Part shown: positions 1 through 6,402 of the stretch, piece after piece
Position numbering within the stretch: position 1 is the stretch's first letter
How the letters are laid out: every line of letters starts with the position of its first letter
NCBI GenBank assembly: GCA_021774205.1
Contig: JAJFJI010000166.1
Location: forward strand, 1-8,511
Direction of reading: 5' to 3'
Source of the DNA: Nitrosomonas sp.
GTDB lineage: Bacteria > Pseudomonadota > Gammaproteobacteria > Burkholderiales > Nitrosomonadaceae
Length of the DNA stretch: 8,511 nucleotides
The notes under the pieces: model-generated
The model's input: only the letters and a program-made list of their open reading frames with translations
What the model was told of the DNA's origin: nothing
Databases searched by the model: none
Made by a program: the position numbers and the translations under genes

Positions 1-1
1 G

Positions 2-472
2 ACCAATCGTGGACGGTTGGCATTTGTAAGTAAAACGCCAGGGCGAACACAACTTATTAATTTCTTCCAATTAGAGCACGGGCTTTTTCTGGTCGATCTT
101 CCAGGTTATGGGTACGCAAAAGTGCCAATAACGATTCGCAAACATTGGGAGCATCTACTGAGCACCTATCTTCAGACTCGGAAAGTGCTGTATGGTTTGG
201 TATTGATAATGGATGCGCGTCACCCATTAACACCACTGGATATACAAATGCTGGACTGGTTTGCCGTCACAGGAAAGCCCGTTCATATTTTATTGACGAA
301 GGTAGATAAACTGAAACGACAGCAAGCGAGTAATACCATGAGAGAAGTAAGCGCCTACTTGGAAAAATCTTATCCGCTGTCTAGTGTTCAGTTATTTTCC
401 AGTATGACAGCAAGAGGTGTTGAAGAGGCGAAAGCCGTTCTTGCTAACTGGTTCAGATTGGATCCGATTTAA
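2..472 (+). CDS. engB: Ribosome biogenesis GTPase EngB (YihA/YsxC), 5'-truncated by window edge
   Basis: EngB is a TRAFAC-class GTPase needed for assembly of the large ribosomal subunit; it acts in the cytoplasm. The frame is open from base 2 and begins T-N-R-G-R-L-A-F-V, which matches the family just after its P-loop, so the codon at 17 (TTG) is internal and not a start. Visible GTPase motifs, numbered from base 2, are the G2 region KTPGRTQ (11-17), G3 DLPGYGYA (32-39), G4 TKVDK (99-103) and a G5-like SSMTARG (133-139). About 156 residues are present against roughly 200 in the family, so some 45 N-terminal residues including G1 (GxxNAGKS) lie off the left edge. The C terminus is complete (TAA 470-472). 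No + strand intrinsic terminator follows; the hairpin downstream points the other way. Identity is secure. Confidence 0.95.
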   Translation, partial: TNRGRLAFVSKTPGRTQLINFFQLEHGLFLVDLPGYGYAKVPITIRKHWEHLLSTYLQTRKVLYGLVLIMDARHPLTPLDIQMLDWFAVTGKPVHILLTKVDKLKRQQASNTMREVSAYLEKSYPLSSVQLFSSMTARGVEEAKAVLANWFRLDPI

Positions 473-508
473 CTCATTGAAAGTATAAAGAAATCAAGCA
501 AGAAAAGT

Positions 509-544
509 AAAAAACCCCCGGTTAAAGGGGAGTAAAACCGGGGG
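509..544 (-). terminator. Rho-independent terminator reading leftward
   Basis: On the minus strand CCCCCGGTT (536-544) pairs perfectly with AACCGGGGG (515-523) across a 12-nt loop. Six U residues follow directly (A6 at 509-514 on the + strand), then another U-rich stretch. The + strand side has no T-run after the stem, so it cannot serve engB in the same way. No protein gene lies upstream of it on the minus strand before the hemB region, so it implies a short non-coding minus-strand transcript. Confidence 0.8.
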
Positions 545-640
545 GAACCGCCTTAACATCACATAAGGCCCCGCCTTAGGGAGGAAAAGGCGGGGGACAT
601 AACAGCAATGTCCATATAAGTGACATCTAAAATGTGATGT
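509..640 (-). ncRNA. Candidate structured small RNA with anti-Shine-Dalgarno hairpin loops
   Basis: Read on the minus strand, five consecutive hairpins are seen, in + coordinates: 636-640/623-627 (5 bp); 608-613/595-600 (6 bp); 587-595/569-577 (9 bp, loop UUCCUCCCU); 564-569/550-555 (6 bp, loop UGUGAUGU); and 536-544/515-523 (9 bp, loop UUACUCCCCUUU), the last followed by U6. The C-rich loops are complementary to Shine-Dalgarno sequences, a design known from many regulatory small RNAs. Neighbouring stems share bases 569 and 595, so they trim or compete by one pair. The U-tract lies only on the minus-strand 3' side, which sets the orientation. The 5' end is uncertain; 640 is the outermost structured base, and transcription may start near 650-690, where only weak promoter matches occur (for example TATCCT as -10 at 671-676). 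From memory this resembles a betaproteobacterial small RNA described as toxic when cloned in E. coli; membership was not tested. Confidence 0.6.
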
Positions 641-873
641 AAGTTCCCTTGTCTGTAAAAATTTAATCCCAGGATAGGCTTTCTTTAATATGCTGGTATA
701 AGCGATTTAATAAAATTTACCCAATGATTGATCTATGTGTAAAAGGTTTGGTATCAGTATGATGGATTGGTTCCCCGTCAATTGTACCGAATTCTTTAAA
801 TATTATTAACAGACCAAATAAGGAACTAAAACGTATAATATTCACTAATCATTTTTTTAAATTTATTCTTTCT
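641..873. promoter_or_regulatory. AT-rich intergenic region, expected divergent promoters for hemB and the small RNA
   Basis: This 233-bp stretch has no open reading frame of note. It separates the minus-strand small RNA candidate from hemB, so it should contain promoters in both directions. For hemB the clearest signal is TATAAT at 834-839. For the small RNA only weak pairs exist: ATACCA (694-699) with TATCCT (671-676), 17 bp apart, or TTGGGT (719-724) with TATACC (695-700), 18 bp apart, all read on the minus strand. A T7 run at 852-858 lies in the hemB leader without a GC stem before it, so it is not a terminator. Confidence 0.4.
834..839 (+). promoter_or_regulatory. Candidate hemB -10 element
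   Basis: A perfect TATAAT lies 34 bp upstream of the hemB start codon, which would give a leader of about 27 nt. No good -35 hexamer is found 16-18 bp upstream; TTAACA at 806-811 is 22 bp away, too far for a standard sigma-70 promoter. In such AT-rich DNA a TATAAT could occur by chance, so the call is tentative. Confidence 0.4.
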
Positions 874-1881
874 ATGTTATCACTTAGTCAGTTTCCTCAA
901 AAAAGAATGCGGCGTTTACGTCGTAATAAATTTTCACGTCGTCTGGTACAAGAAACACATTTGCATACGGATGATTTAATCTACCCAGTTTTTGTGTTGG
1001 ATGGAAAAAACAGAAAAGAAGATGTTGTTTCTATGCCAGGTGTTGTCCGGCAAAGTATTGATCTTCTGATGATTCAAGCAGAAAAGTGCTTGCAACTTGG
1101 GATTCCTGCGCTTGCAATATTTCCAGTAATAGACTCGGCGCTTAAGGATCTGGTCGCGGGAGAAGCATTAAACCCGGATGGACTTGTCCCGCGGGCCGTG
1201 AAACAGTTAAAGAAAAATTTTCCGGAGCTTGGTATTATCACCGATATTGCGCTTGACCCGTATACCAGTCACGGACAGGATGGTTTGATTGACGATAATG
1301 GTTATGTATTGAATGATGAAACAGTTGCGGTTCTTGAGCAGCAAGCATTGGTGCATGCACAGGCTGGGGCTGATATTGTTGCGCCATCCGATATGATGGA
1401 TGGGCGTATAGCTGCAGTACGTTCGATACTGGATCGGAATAAGTTAATTCATACACGAATACTTGCTTATTCAGCAAAATATGCATCTAGTTTTTATGGC
1501 CCGTTTCGTGATGCAGTTGGTTCTTCAGCAAATTTAGGAGCAGGAAACAAATATACTTACCAAATGGATCCGGCAAATTCTGATGAGGCAATATGGGAAG
1601 TTGGCCTTGATCTCGAGGAAGGTGCTGATATGATCATGGTAAAGCCTGGTATGCCTTATCTGGATATCGTGCATAGAGTCAAAAAACAGTATGGTGCCCC
1701 GACATTTGTTTATCAAGTCAGTGGGGAGTATGCGATGTTTAAAGCGTCTTCGATTAATGGCTGGTTGAATGAGAAAGCTTGTGTATTGGAATCGTTGCTG
1801 GCTTTTAAGCGCGCTGGCGCTGATGGCATTCTTACCTACTATGCAATGGATGCGGCGGCCTGGCTAAAGAGTGGTGATTAA
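874..1881 (+). CDS. hemB: Porphobilinogen synthase (5-aminolevulinate dehydratase), zinc-site-lacking type
   Basis: HemB condenses two 5-aminolevulinate molecules into porphobilinogen, the first common step toward haem and other tetrapyrroles, in the cytoplasm. The 335-residue product has the normal family length. The two active-site lysines are visible: K202 in AYSAKYASSFYGPF, and the Schiff-base K257 in MVKPGMPYLD. The metal-binding segment reads D-I-A-L-D-P-Y-T-S-H-G-Q-D-G (124-137). The three zinc-ligand cysteines of E. coli-type enzymes are replaced by A126, D128 and D136, the pattern of the magnesium-dependent Pseudomonas-type enzyme. The N-terminal arm with the RMRRLRRNKFSRRL motif (11-24) is intact, which supports ATG 874 over the next Met at 907. 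No Shine-Dalgarno sequence precedes that ATG; the leader is U-rich (about 850-873). The gene converges on mrcA. Confidence 0.96.
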   Translation: MLSLSQFPQKRMRRLRRNKFSRRLVQETHLHTDDLIYPVFVLDGKNRKEDVVSMPGVVRQSIDLLMIQAEKCLQLGIPALAIFPVIDSALKDLVAGEALNPDGLVPRAVKQLKKNFPELGIITDIALDPYTSHGQDGLIDDNGYVLNDETVAVLEQQALVHAQAGADIVAPSDMMDGRIAAVRSILDRNKLIHTRILAYSAKYASSFYGPFRDAVGSSANLGAGNKYTYQMDPANSDEAIWEVGLDLEEGADMIMVKPGMPYLDIVHRVKKQYGAPTFVYQVSGEYAMFKASSINGWLNEKACVLESLLAFKRAGADGILTYYAMDAAAWLKSGD

Positions 1882-2075
1882 GTCTTCTTAAGGGATGTTG
1901 GTATCCCGCATCTGGCCAAAATAAGTGACTATCTGTGAATTACCTAGCCGACCTAAATACGAAATGGTTATGAAAATACCCGCGCAATCTGGTTCTTATT
2001 CCCAGTGAGAAAATACAGGTATTCGAATAAAAGACGGTAGTTCAGCGAGTATAAAGATACGCGCTAGCAGACAGT

Positions 2076-2096
2076 CATTTCTTAAATGTTTTTTTT
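2076..2096 (+). terminator. Weak candidate terminator downstream of hemB
   Basis: CATTT (2076-2080) and AAATG (2084-2088) form a 5-bp AT-rich stem with a 3-nt loop, followed at once by eight T residues (2089-2096). The layout is right for an intrinsic terminator ending the hemB transcript before it enters mrcA antisense. However, the stem is short and A/T-rich, so it would be weak. The rest of the 1882-2134 gap holds only a 5-bp hairpin at 1892-1907 without a T-tract and a 10-bp palindrome, TATTCGAATA, at 2020-2029. Confidence 0.3.
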
Positions 2097-2134
2097 GAAA
2101 TATTTTTTGTCAGGATTTTCTCAAGGCCGACTAC

Positions 2135-4459
2135 TTAAAATAATTGATCTCTAAAGGTTTCCGAGGTATTACTGAGATCATTAAAATTGACTTCTGCCTG
2201 CGGTGGTAATTGCTCCTGAAAAAAATGTTCAGTTATTGTTCCTGCTGTTTCTCTTAATCCAGTATCCGGGTTAATCTTCGCAGTGATAATGCCTTGTGGT
2301 GGTGTTTGATTATCTGTAGGCACATTCTTTAATGCCTTGTCCATGTAATCCATCCACATTGGTAGTGCTGCGCGCCCTCCAGTTTCGTTATTACCTAATG
2401 ACTTGGGATTATCAAAGCCAATCCATGCGACGGCGACTAGGTGTGTCTGAAAGCCACAAAACCAAGCATCAATAAAATTGCTCGTCGTCCCAGTCTTTCC
2501 GGCAATGTCGCTACGGCCCAGTTGTTTTGCCCGGGTTGCGGTGCCACGATTGATTACGTCCTGCATCATGTTGGTGGTAAGGAAAGCATTACGTGGATCA
2601 ATGATCTGATGTGCATCTTTTCCCGCTACTGCTGGCCGTGCTGTATCTAAAATATTTCCTGATTTATCTTCTATCCGTTTGATGAAGTAAGGGGTAACTT
2701 GGTAGCCACCATTAGCAAATACCGTAAAGCCTGCCGCCATTTGCATTGGTGTGACTGAGCCCGAACCCAGTGCCATTGGAAGATATGCTGGGTGTCGCTC
2801 GGCTTCAAAGCCAAAACGGGTGATGTAGTCTTGTGCATATTGAAGCCCGATTGCTTGCAGAATACGGATTGAAGCCAAATTTTTTGATTTTGCAAGCGCC
2901 ACGCGCATCCGTATTGGACCGCTATATTTGCCATCAAAATTTCTTGGCTCCCATAATTTACTTCCAGTTTGTGATGCATCGAAGGAAAGCGGCGCATCGT
3001 TAATGATGGTAGCAGGCGTAAAACCTTTATCTAATGAGGCAGAATAAATAAATGGCTTGAAGCTGGAACCGGGCTGCCGCCATGCTTGCGTCACATGATT
3101 AAACTGATTGCGATGGAAATCAAAGCCACCAATTAGCGCGCGAACCGCGCCATCTTGTGGATTGATTGAAACCAATGCCGCTTCCACTTCTGGGAGTTGA
3201 ACAATTTCCCAATTGTCTTTCTCGTTTTTCTGTATTCGAACCAGTGCGCCCGGGCGCAGGGATTCTTTTTCAGTCTTATTCTGGTTCACGAGAAATTTTT
3301 GTACCAGTTTGAGCCCTTCTTGAGTGATGGGAATAATTTTTCCACCTTTGCGGTAAACTTGGACAGCGTTATCGTTGACAGTCAGCACAACCGCCGCATA
3401 AATACCATCAGAATCCGTCATTTTTTCTAATGCTTCTTCCAGTGTCTCTTCCTGGTTTACGCCATCTTTTAGTAAATCTATAAATCCTTCCGGGCCACGG
3501 TAACCGCGACGCTTGTCGTAATTCATCACATTCTTGCGAAGGGCTTGGTAAGCGGCATCTTGATCTTCTTTTCTGATGGTTGTGTATACTTTAATGCCGC
3601 TAGTATAGGTTTTCGCCTGATATCGATCATAAACGACTTGACGCGCCATTTCGGCGACATACTCCGCATGCATCGCAAAGGTGCGTGATTTACGATTAAC
3701 CGGTACCGGTTGATTTTCCAGCTTTTTTAATTCTTCATCCGATAAATGGTTGAGCTTGTGCATGCGCCGCAAAACATAGAGTTGACGGGTTTTTGCTCGT
3801 TTTGGATTAACCACGGGGTTGAAATGAGACGGCGCTTTAGGCAACCCAGCCAACATGGCGGCTTCAGCAATATTGATATTGTTTAACGGTTTGCCATAAT
3901 AAGCTTTCGCAGCTGCGGCAAAGCCATAACTGCGTTGACCTAGGTAAATCTGGTTGATATATAACTCAAGAATCTGATCTTTACTTAAGTAGTGTTCGAT
4001 TTTGAAAGCAAGTATCGCTTCGCTAAATTTTCTGGTCAACGTTTTTTCTCTGGTTAGAAAAAAATTTCGTGCAACCTGCATGGTAATTGTGCTTGCGCCT
4101 TGCCGTACGCCTCCCGCGGTAAAATTGGAATAGGCGGCGCGTAAAACCCCAATGGTGTCAACCCCACTATGCTCATAAAAACGATCGTCTTCCGCAGCTA
4201 AAATTGCTTGTTTTAGATGTGTTGGTACGTTGCCAATTTTTACCAGGTTACGTCGCTCTGTTCCAAATTCTCCGATCAGCAGACCTTCGTCACTGTATAC
4301 CCGTAAGGGTATTTTAGGTCGATAGTCGGTCAGCGTTTCAAGCGACGGCAGTGAAGAAAAAGTGACCAATGCTGCAAAAATGATTAAAAGAATTCCAATC
4401 AATCCAATCGCAAAGCAGGAAATAAAGGAATAGGTCAGCCAACGAATTAACATGGACAT
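2135..4459 (-). CDS. mrcA: Penicillin-binding protein 1A (bifunctional transglycosylase/transpeptidase)
   Basis: PBP1A (mrcA/ponA) polymerises lipid II into glycan strands and cross-links the peptides, anchored in the inner membrane with its catalytic domains in the periplasm. The 774-residue product shows one N-terminal membrane segment (about 10-35). The GT51 glycosyltransferase domain (about 55-225) has catalytic Glu90 in EDDRF, then GASTITMQVARN (121-132), RKFSEA (143-148) and KDQILELYINQ (160-170) with the second acidic residue E165. A middle region (about 290-425) fits the OB-like insertion of PBP1A. The transpeptidase domain (about 425-705) has S465-S-F-K, S525-K-N and K655-T-G, so both activities look intact. 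The length is usual for the family. ATG 4459 lacks a clear Shine-Dalgarno; a second ATG two codons in is an alternative start. It is divergent from pilM, a widespread arrangement. Confidence 0.96.
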   Translation of the reverse strand: MSMLIRWLTYSFISCFAIGLIGILLIIFAALVTFSSLPSLETLTDYRPKIPLRVYSDEGLLIGEFGTERRNLVKIGNVPTHLKQAILAAEDDRFYEHSGVDTIGVLRAAYSNFTAGGVRQGASTITMQVARNFFLTREKTLTRKFSEAILAFKIEHYLSKDQILELYINQIYLGQRSYGFAAAAKAYYGKPLNNINIAEAAMLAGLPKAPSHFNPVVNPKRAKTRQLYVLRRMHKLNHLSDEELKKLENQPVPVNRKSRTFAMHAEYVAEMARQVVYDRYQAKTYTSGIKVYTTIRKEDQDAAYQALRKNVMNYDKRRGYRGPEGFIDLLKDGVNQEETLEEALEKMTDSDGIYAAVVLTVNDNAVQVYRKGGKIIPITQEGLKLVQKFLVNQNKTEKESLRPGALVRIQKNEKDNWEIVQLPEVEAALVSINPQDGAVRALIGGFDFHRNQFNHVTQAWRQPGSSFKPFIYSASLDKGFTPATIINDAPLSFDASQTGSKLWEPRNFDGKYSGPIRMRVALAKSKNLASIRILQAIGLQYAQDYITRFGFEAERHPAYLPMALGSGSVTPMQMAAGFTVFANGGYQVTPYFIKRIEDKSGNILDTARPAVAGKDAHQIIDPRNAFLTTNMMQDVINRGTATRAKQLGRSDIAGKTGTTSNFIDAWFCGFQTHLVAVAWIGFDNPKSLGNNETGGRAALPMWMDYMDKALKNVPTDNQTPPQGIITAKINPDTGLRETAGTITEHFFQEQLPPQAEVNFNDLSNTSETFRDQLF

Positions 4460-4699
4460 TGAACTTTATGGAGTGTGGCGAATGAGATAACTGGCTTCAT
4501 CCTTGAAGCGTAGGTACATAAAAATTGTAGAAGGTGTAAATAATGTTTGTACTAGCTTAGCATAATTTGAAATCTGTCAAAATCAGAACTAGTAAAATAA
4601 TTTTAGTTTTTAGCATATGTGCCGATAAGAAAATAAAACATATTACATAGTTGTATTTAAAAATACACGTACACAGAGAATATTTCTTCAAATATACCC
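4460..4699. promoter_or_regulatory. Divergent mrcA/pilM promoter region
   Basis: This 240-bp AT-rich gap has no credible gene and must hold the start signals for mrcA leftward and pilM rightward. A consensus -35 hexamer TTGACA is present on the minus strand (TGTCAA at 4575-4580). The downstream -10 options at 15-18 bp (TAAGCT, GCTAGT) match only half the consensus, so a mrcA promoter there is possible but not proven. For pilM, TAAAAT at 4593-4598 is 5 of 6 to the -10 consensus, but the nearest -35-like TTGAAA (4567-4572) is 20 bp away. An imperfect AT-rich inverted repeat spans 4587-4608 (AACTA and TAGTT outer arms). No GC/GG sigma-54 motif was recognised. Confidence 0.4.
4652..4667. repeat. 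Dyad-symmetric site upstream of pilM
   Basis: TGTATTTAAAAATACA has 7-bp arms (TGTATTT and AAATACA) that are exact reverse complements, around a 2-bp centre. It ends 32 bp before the pilM ATG, a position where a dimeric repressor could act. The family of any bound protein is unknown; it has the TGTA-N8-TACA core but not the flanking CTG/CAG of a LexA box. Confidence 0.35.
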
Positions 4700-5803
4700 A
4701 TGTTCAAGGAAAATTTTAATTTAAATTTAGACTTCTTTCAGTTGAAGTCGCCGTTATTACTAGGTGTAGATATTAGCGCATCATCCGTAAAAATGGTTGA
4801 GCTTTCAATAGCAGATAAGGTGAATAATACTTACCGGATTGAACGCTATGCGATCGAACCATTGCCAGCGGGCGCAATGAAAGATGGTGGGATTGATAAT
4901 TTGGAAGCGGTCAGTGAAAGTATCGAGCGCGGTTGGAAGCGCATGAATACGAAGGTTAAGAATGTTGCGCTGGCACTGCCCGCAGCAGAAGTTATAACTA
5001 AAAAAATTATTGTGCCGGCTGGTCAGCGGGAAGAAGACTTGGCTTTCCAGGTTGAAAATGAGGCCAGTCAGTATATTCCTTTTGCAATGGATGAAGTGAA
5101 TATGGATTTTCAGGAACTTGAATCCTTGCCTGATAATTTAGAGGAAGTAGAAGTGCTCATTGCCGCTTCTCGTAAAGATAAGGTGGAAGATCGTGTGGCT
5201 GCAGCCTTATCAGCGGGACTTAAAGCCGTGGTCATGGATGTTGAACCCTATGCATCACAAGCTGCATTTGAATTAATTGAAAAGCATCTGCCTGATCACA
5301 GTATAGATAAGGTCTTTGCACTAATTGATATTGGTGCAACAACAATGAGCCTTAATGTATTTCATAATGGTCAGTCAGTTTATATGCGCGACCAGCCATT
5401 TGGTGGTGATCAGCTTACACAGGAAATTCAGAATCAATTTAACCTCTCGCCAGAGAAAGCCGAAGCCGCTAAGCGTAGTGGAGATCTGCCGGAAAATTAT
5501 GACACTGATGTTTTGCAGCCATTCTGTGAAACATTATCAATAGAGGTGATGCGTGCTGTCCAGTTTTTCTTTACCTCGACACAGTTTACTGAAATTAATA
5601 ACATTTTTATTGCTGGTGGATGTGCAGTTATTCCAGGATTAAACGAAATCGTGGCGGCGCGTACACAAATCAGCACACTGACTGTAAATCCTTTCTCAAG
5701 TATGGAACTATCTAGCCGTATTATACCTAGACAGTTAAATATGGATGCACCTTCACTATTAATTGCTTGCGGCTTGGCCATGCGCGGCTTGGATCCAGCA
5801 TGA
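4700..5803 (+). CDS. pilM: Type IV pilus assembly protein PilM (actin-like ATPase)
   Basis: PilM is a cytoplasmic FtsA/actin-fold protein that binds the N-terminal tail of PilN and is thought to connect the pilus motors to the periplasmic alignment complex. The 367-residue product has the actin-fold nucleotide motifs: phosphate-1 LLGVDISASSVK (20-31), phosphate-2 LIDIGATTMSL (208-218) and the adenosine motif IAGGCAVIPGL (304-314). It ends with the NPF motif (330-332) and a short helix, as in other PilM proteins. The length is slightly above the usual 350-360 because of a short N-terminal extension (NFNLNLDFF). No good Shine-Dalgarno precedes ATG 4700, but no better in-frame start exists before the conserved GVDIS. 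It is the first gene of the pil operon, and its TGA overlaps the pilN ATG (ATGA at 5800-5803), indicating translational coupling. Confidence 0.95.
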   Translation: MFKENFNLNLDFFQLKSPLLLGVDISASSVKMVELSIADKVNNTYRIERYAIEPLPAGAMKDGGIDNLEAVSESIERGWKRMNTKVKNVALALPAAEVITKKIIVPAGQREEDLAFQVENEASQYIPFAMDEVNMDFQELESLPDNLEEVEVLIAASRKDKVEDRVAAALSAGLKAVVMDVEPYASQAAFELIEKHLPDHSIDKVFALIDIGATTMSLNVFHNGQSVYMRDQPFGGDQLTQEIQNQFNLSPEKAEAAKRSGDLPENYDTDVLQPFCETLSIEVMRAVQFFFTSTQFTEINNIFIAGGCAVIPGLNEIVAARTQISTLTVNPFSSMELSSRIIPRQLNMDAPSLLIACGLAMRGLDPA

Positions 5804-6396
5804 TTCGAATAAATTTACTCCCTCACCGCGAAGAAAAGCGTAAAGCGCGACAACAGCAATTTGCTGTGCTGGCTGGGATAACGTTTGCATTAGGTGCATT
5901 GTTTGTCTGGGCCGGACATATCGTAATTACAGACAAGGTAGATTATCAAAATGCACGTAATCAGTTTTTGAATAATCAAATTGCGATTCTCGATAAGCAA
6001 ATTGAAGAAATCAGACAAATTAAATCGAAAACAAAGGAATTATTGGTACGCAAGAACGTTGTTGAAACACTGCAAACGAGTCGTACTGAAGTGGTGCACC
6101 TCCTAGATCAATTGGTGCGTTTGTTGCCTGATGGCGTTTATCTTCAGAGTGTGAAGCAAGAAGGATATAAAGTAAATTTGGTTGGTTACGCGCAATCGAA
6201 TGCATGGGTTTCAACGCTAATGCGTAATCTAGAGTCCTCACCCTGGCTAGAGACCCCGCTACTAATTGAAATTAAGGCAGTTACTTTAAATGATACACGT
6301 CTTAATGAGTTTAATCTTGACATCAAATTAACACACTCGCCCGACAATGATGACACGGTGTTGCTTGCAAATAAAGCTGAAGGAATAGAAGGTTAA
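5800..6396 (+). CDS. pilN: Type IV pilus inner-membrane assembly protein PilN
   Basis: PilN is a bitopic inner-membrane protein. Its cytoplasmic tail docks into PilM, and its periplasmic domain pairs with PilO. The 198-residue product starts M-I-R-I-N-L-L-P-H-R; the INLLP motif (4-8) is the PilM-binding signature, which fixes ATG 5800 as the start. A TTG 11 codons earlier (5767) would add a tail lying inside pilM and is not credible. One membrane segment spans about 21-44, followed by a coiled-coil-like stretch (about 46-105) and a small alpha/beta domain (about 107-178) with DGVYLQSV (111-118). The start overlaps the pilM stop by 4 bp and has no clear Shine-Dalgarno of its own, so it probably relies on ribosomes finishing pilM. 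pilO follows after 6 bp. Confidence 0.95.
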   Translation: MIRINLLPHREEKRKARQQQFAVLAGITFALGALFVWAGHIVITDKVDYQNARNQFLNNQIAILDKQIEEIRQIKSKTKELLVRKNVVETLQTSRTEVVHLLDQLVRLLPDGVYLQSVKQEGYKVNLVGYAQSNAWVSTLMRNLESSPWLETPLLIEIKAVTLNDTRLNEFNLDIKLTHSPDNDDTVLLANKAEGIEG

Positions 6397-6402
6397 TTTG
6401 CC

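Noticed and set aside
509..613. The hairpin cluster as a + strand riboswitch or leader of hemB (loops would read AAAGGGGAGTAA and AGGGAGGAA, with GGA motifs like CsrA/RsmA sites).
   Set aside because: The T-tract lies on the minus-strand 3' side of the outer stem, no + strand terminator or anti-terminator pair is seen, and the cluster lies about 260 bp before hemB with a TATAAT close to the gene.
1892..1907. Hairpin GGGAT/ATCCC right after hemB as its terminator.
   Set aside because: The stem is only 5 bp and is followed by GCATCTGGCC, not a T-run.
2048..2064. Hairpin GCG-A-GTAT/ATAC-G-CGC as a terminator for mrcA on the minus strand.
   Set aside because: The stem is interrupted by a mismatch, and the nearest minus-strand T-run is well downstream, so it does not fit an intrinsic terminator.
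2671..2997. 108-codon minus-strand frame within mrcA.
   Set aside because: It is out of frame with PBP1A across the transpeptidase region (SxN motif side), has no family resemblance, and the mrcA frame is intact.
4652..4667. LexA (SOS) box upstream of pilM.
   Set aside because: The core TGTA-N8-TACA fits, but the essential outer CTG and CAG are TTG and CAC, and pil genes are not usual SOS members.
5767..5799. Upstream TTG start giving PilN 11 extra residues.
   Set aside because: Family members start at M-I-R-I-N-L-L-P, and the ATGA overlap with pilM at 5800 is the usual coupling arrangement.
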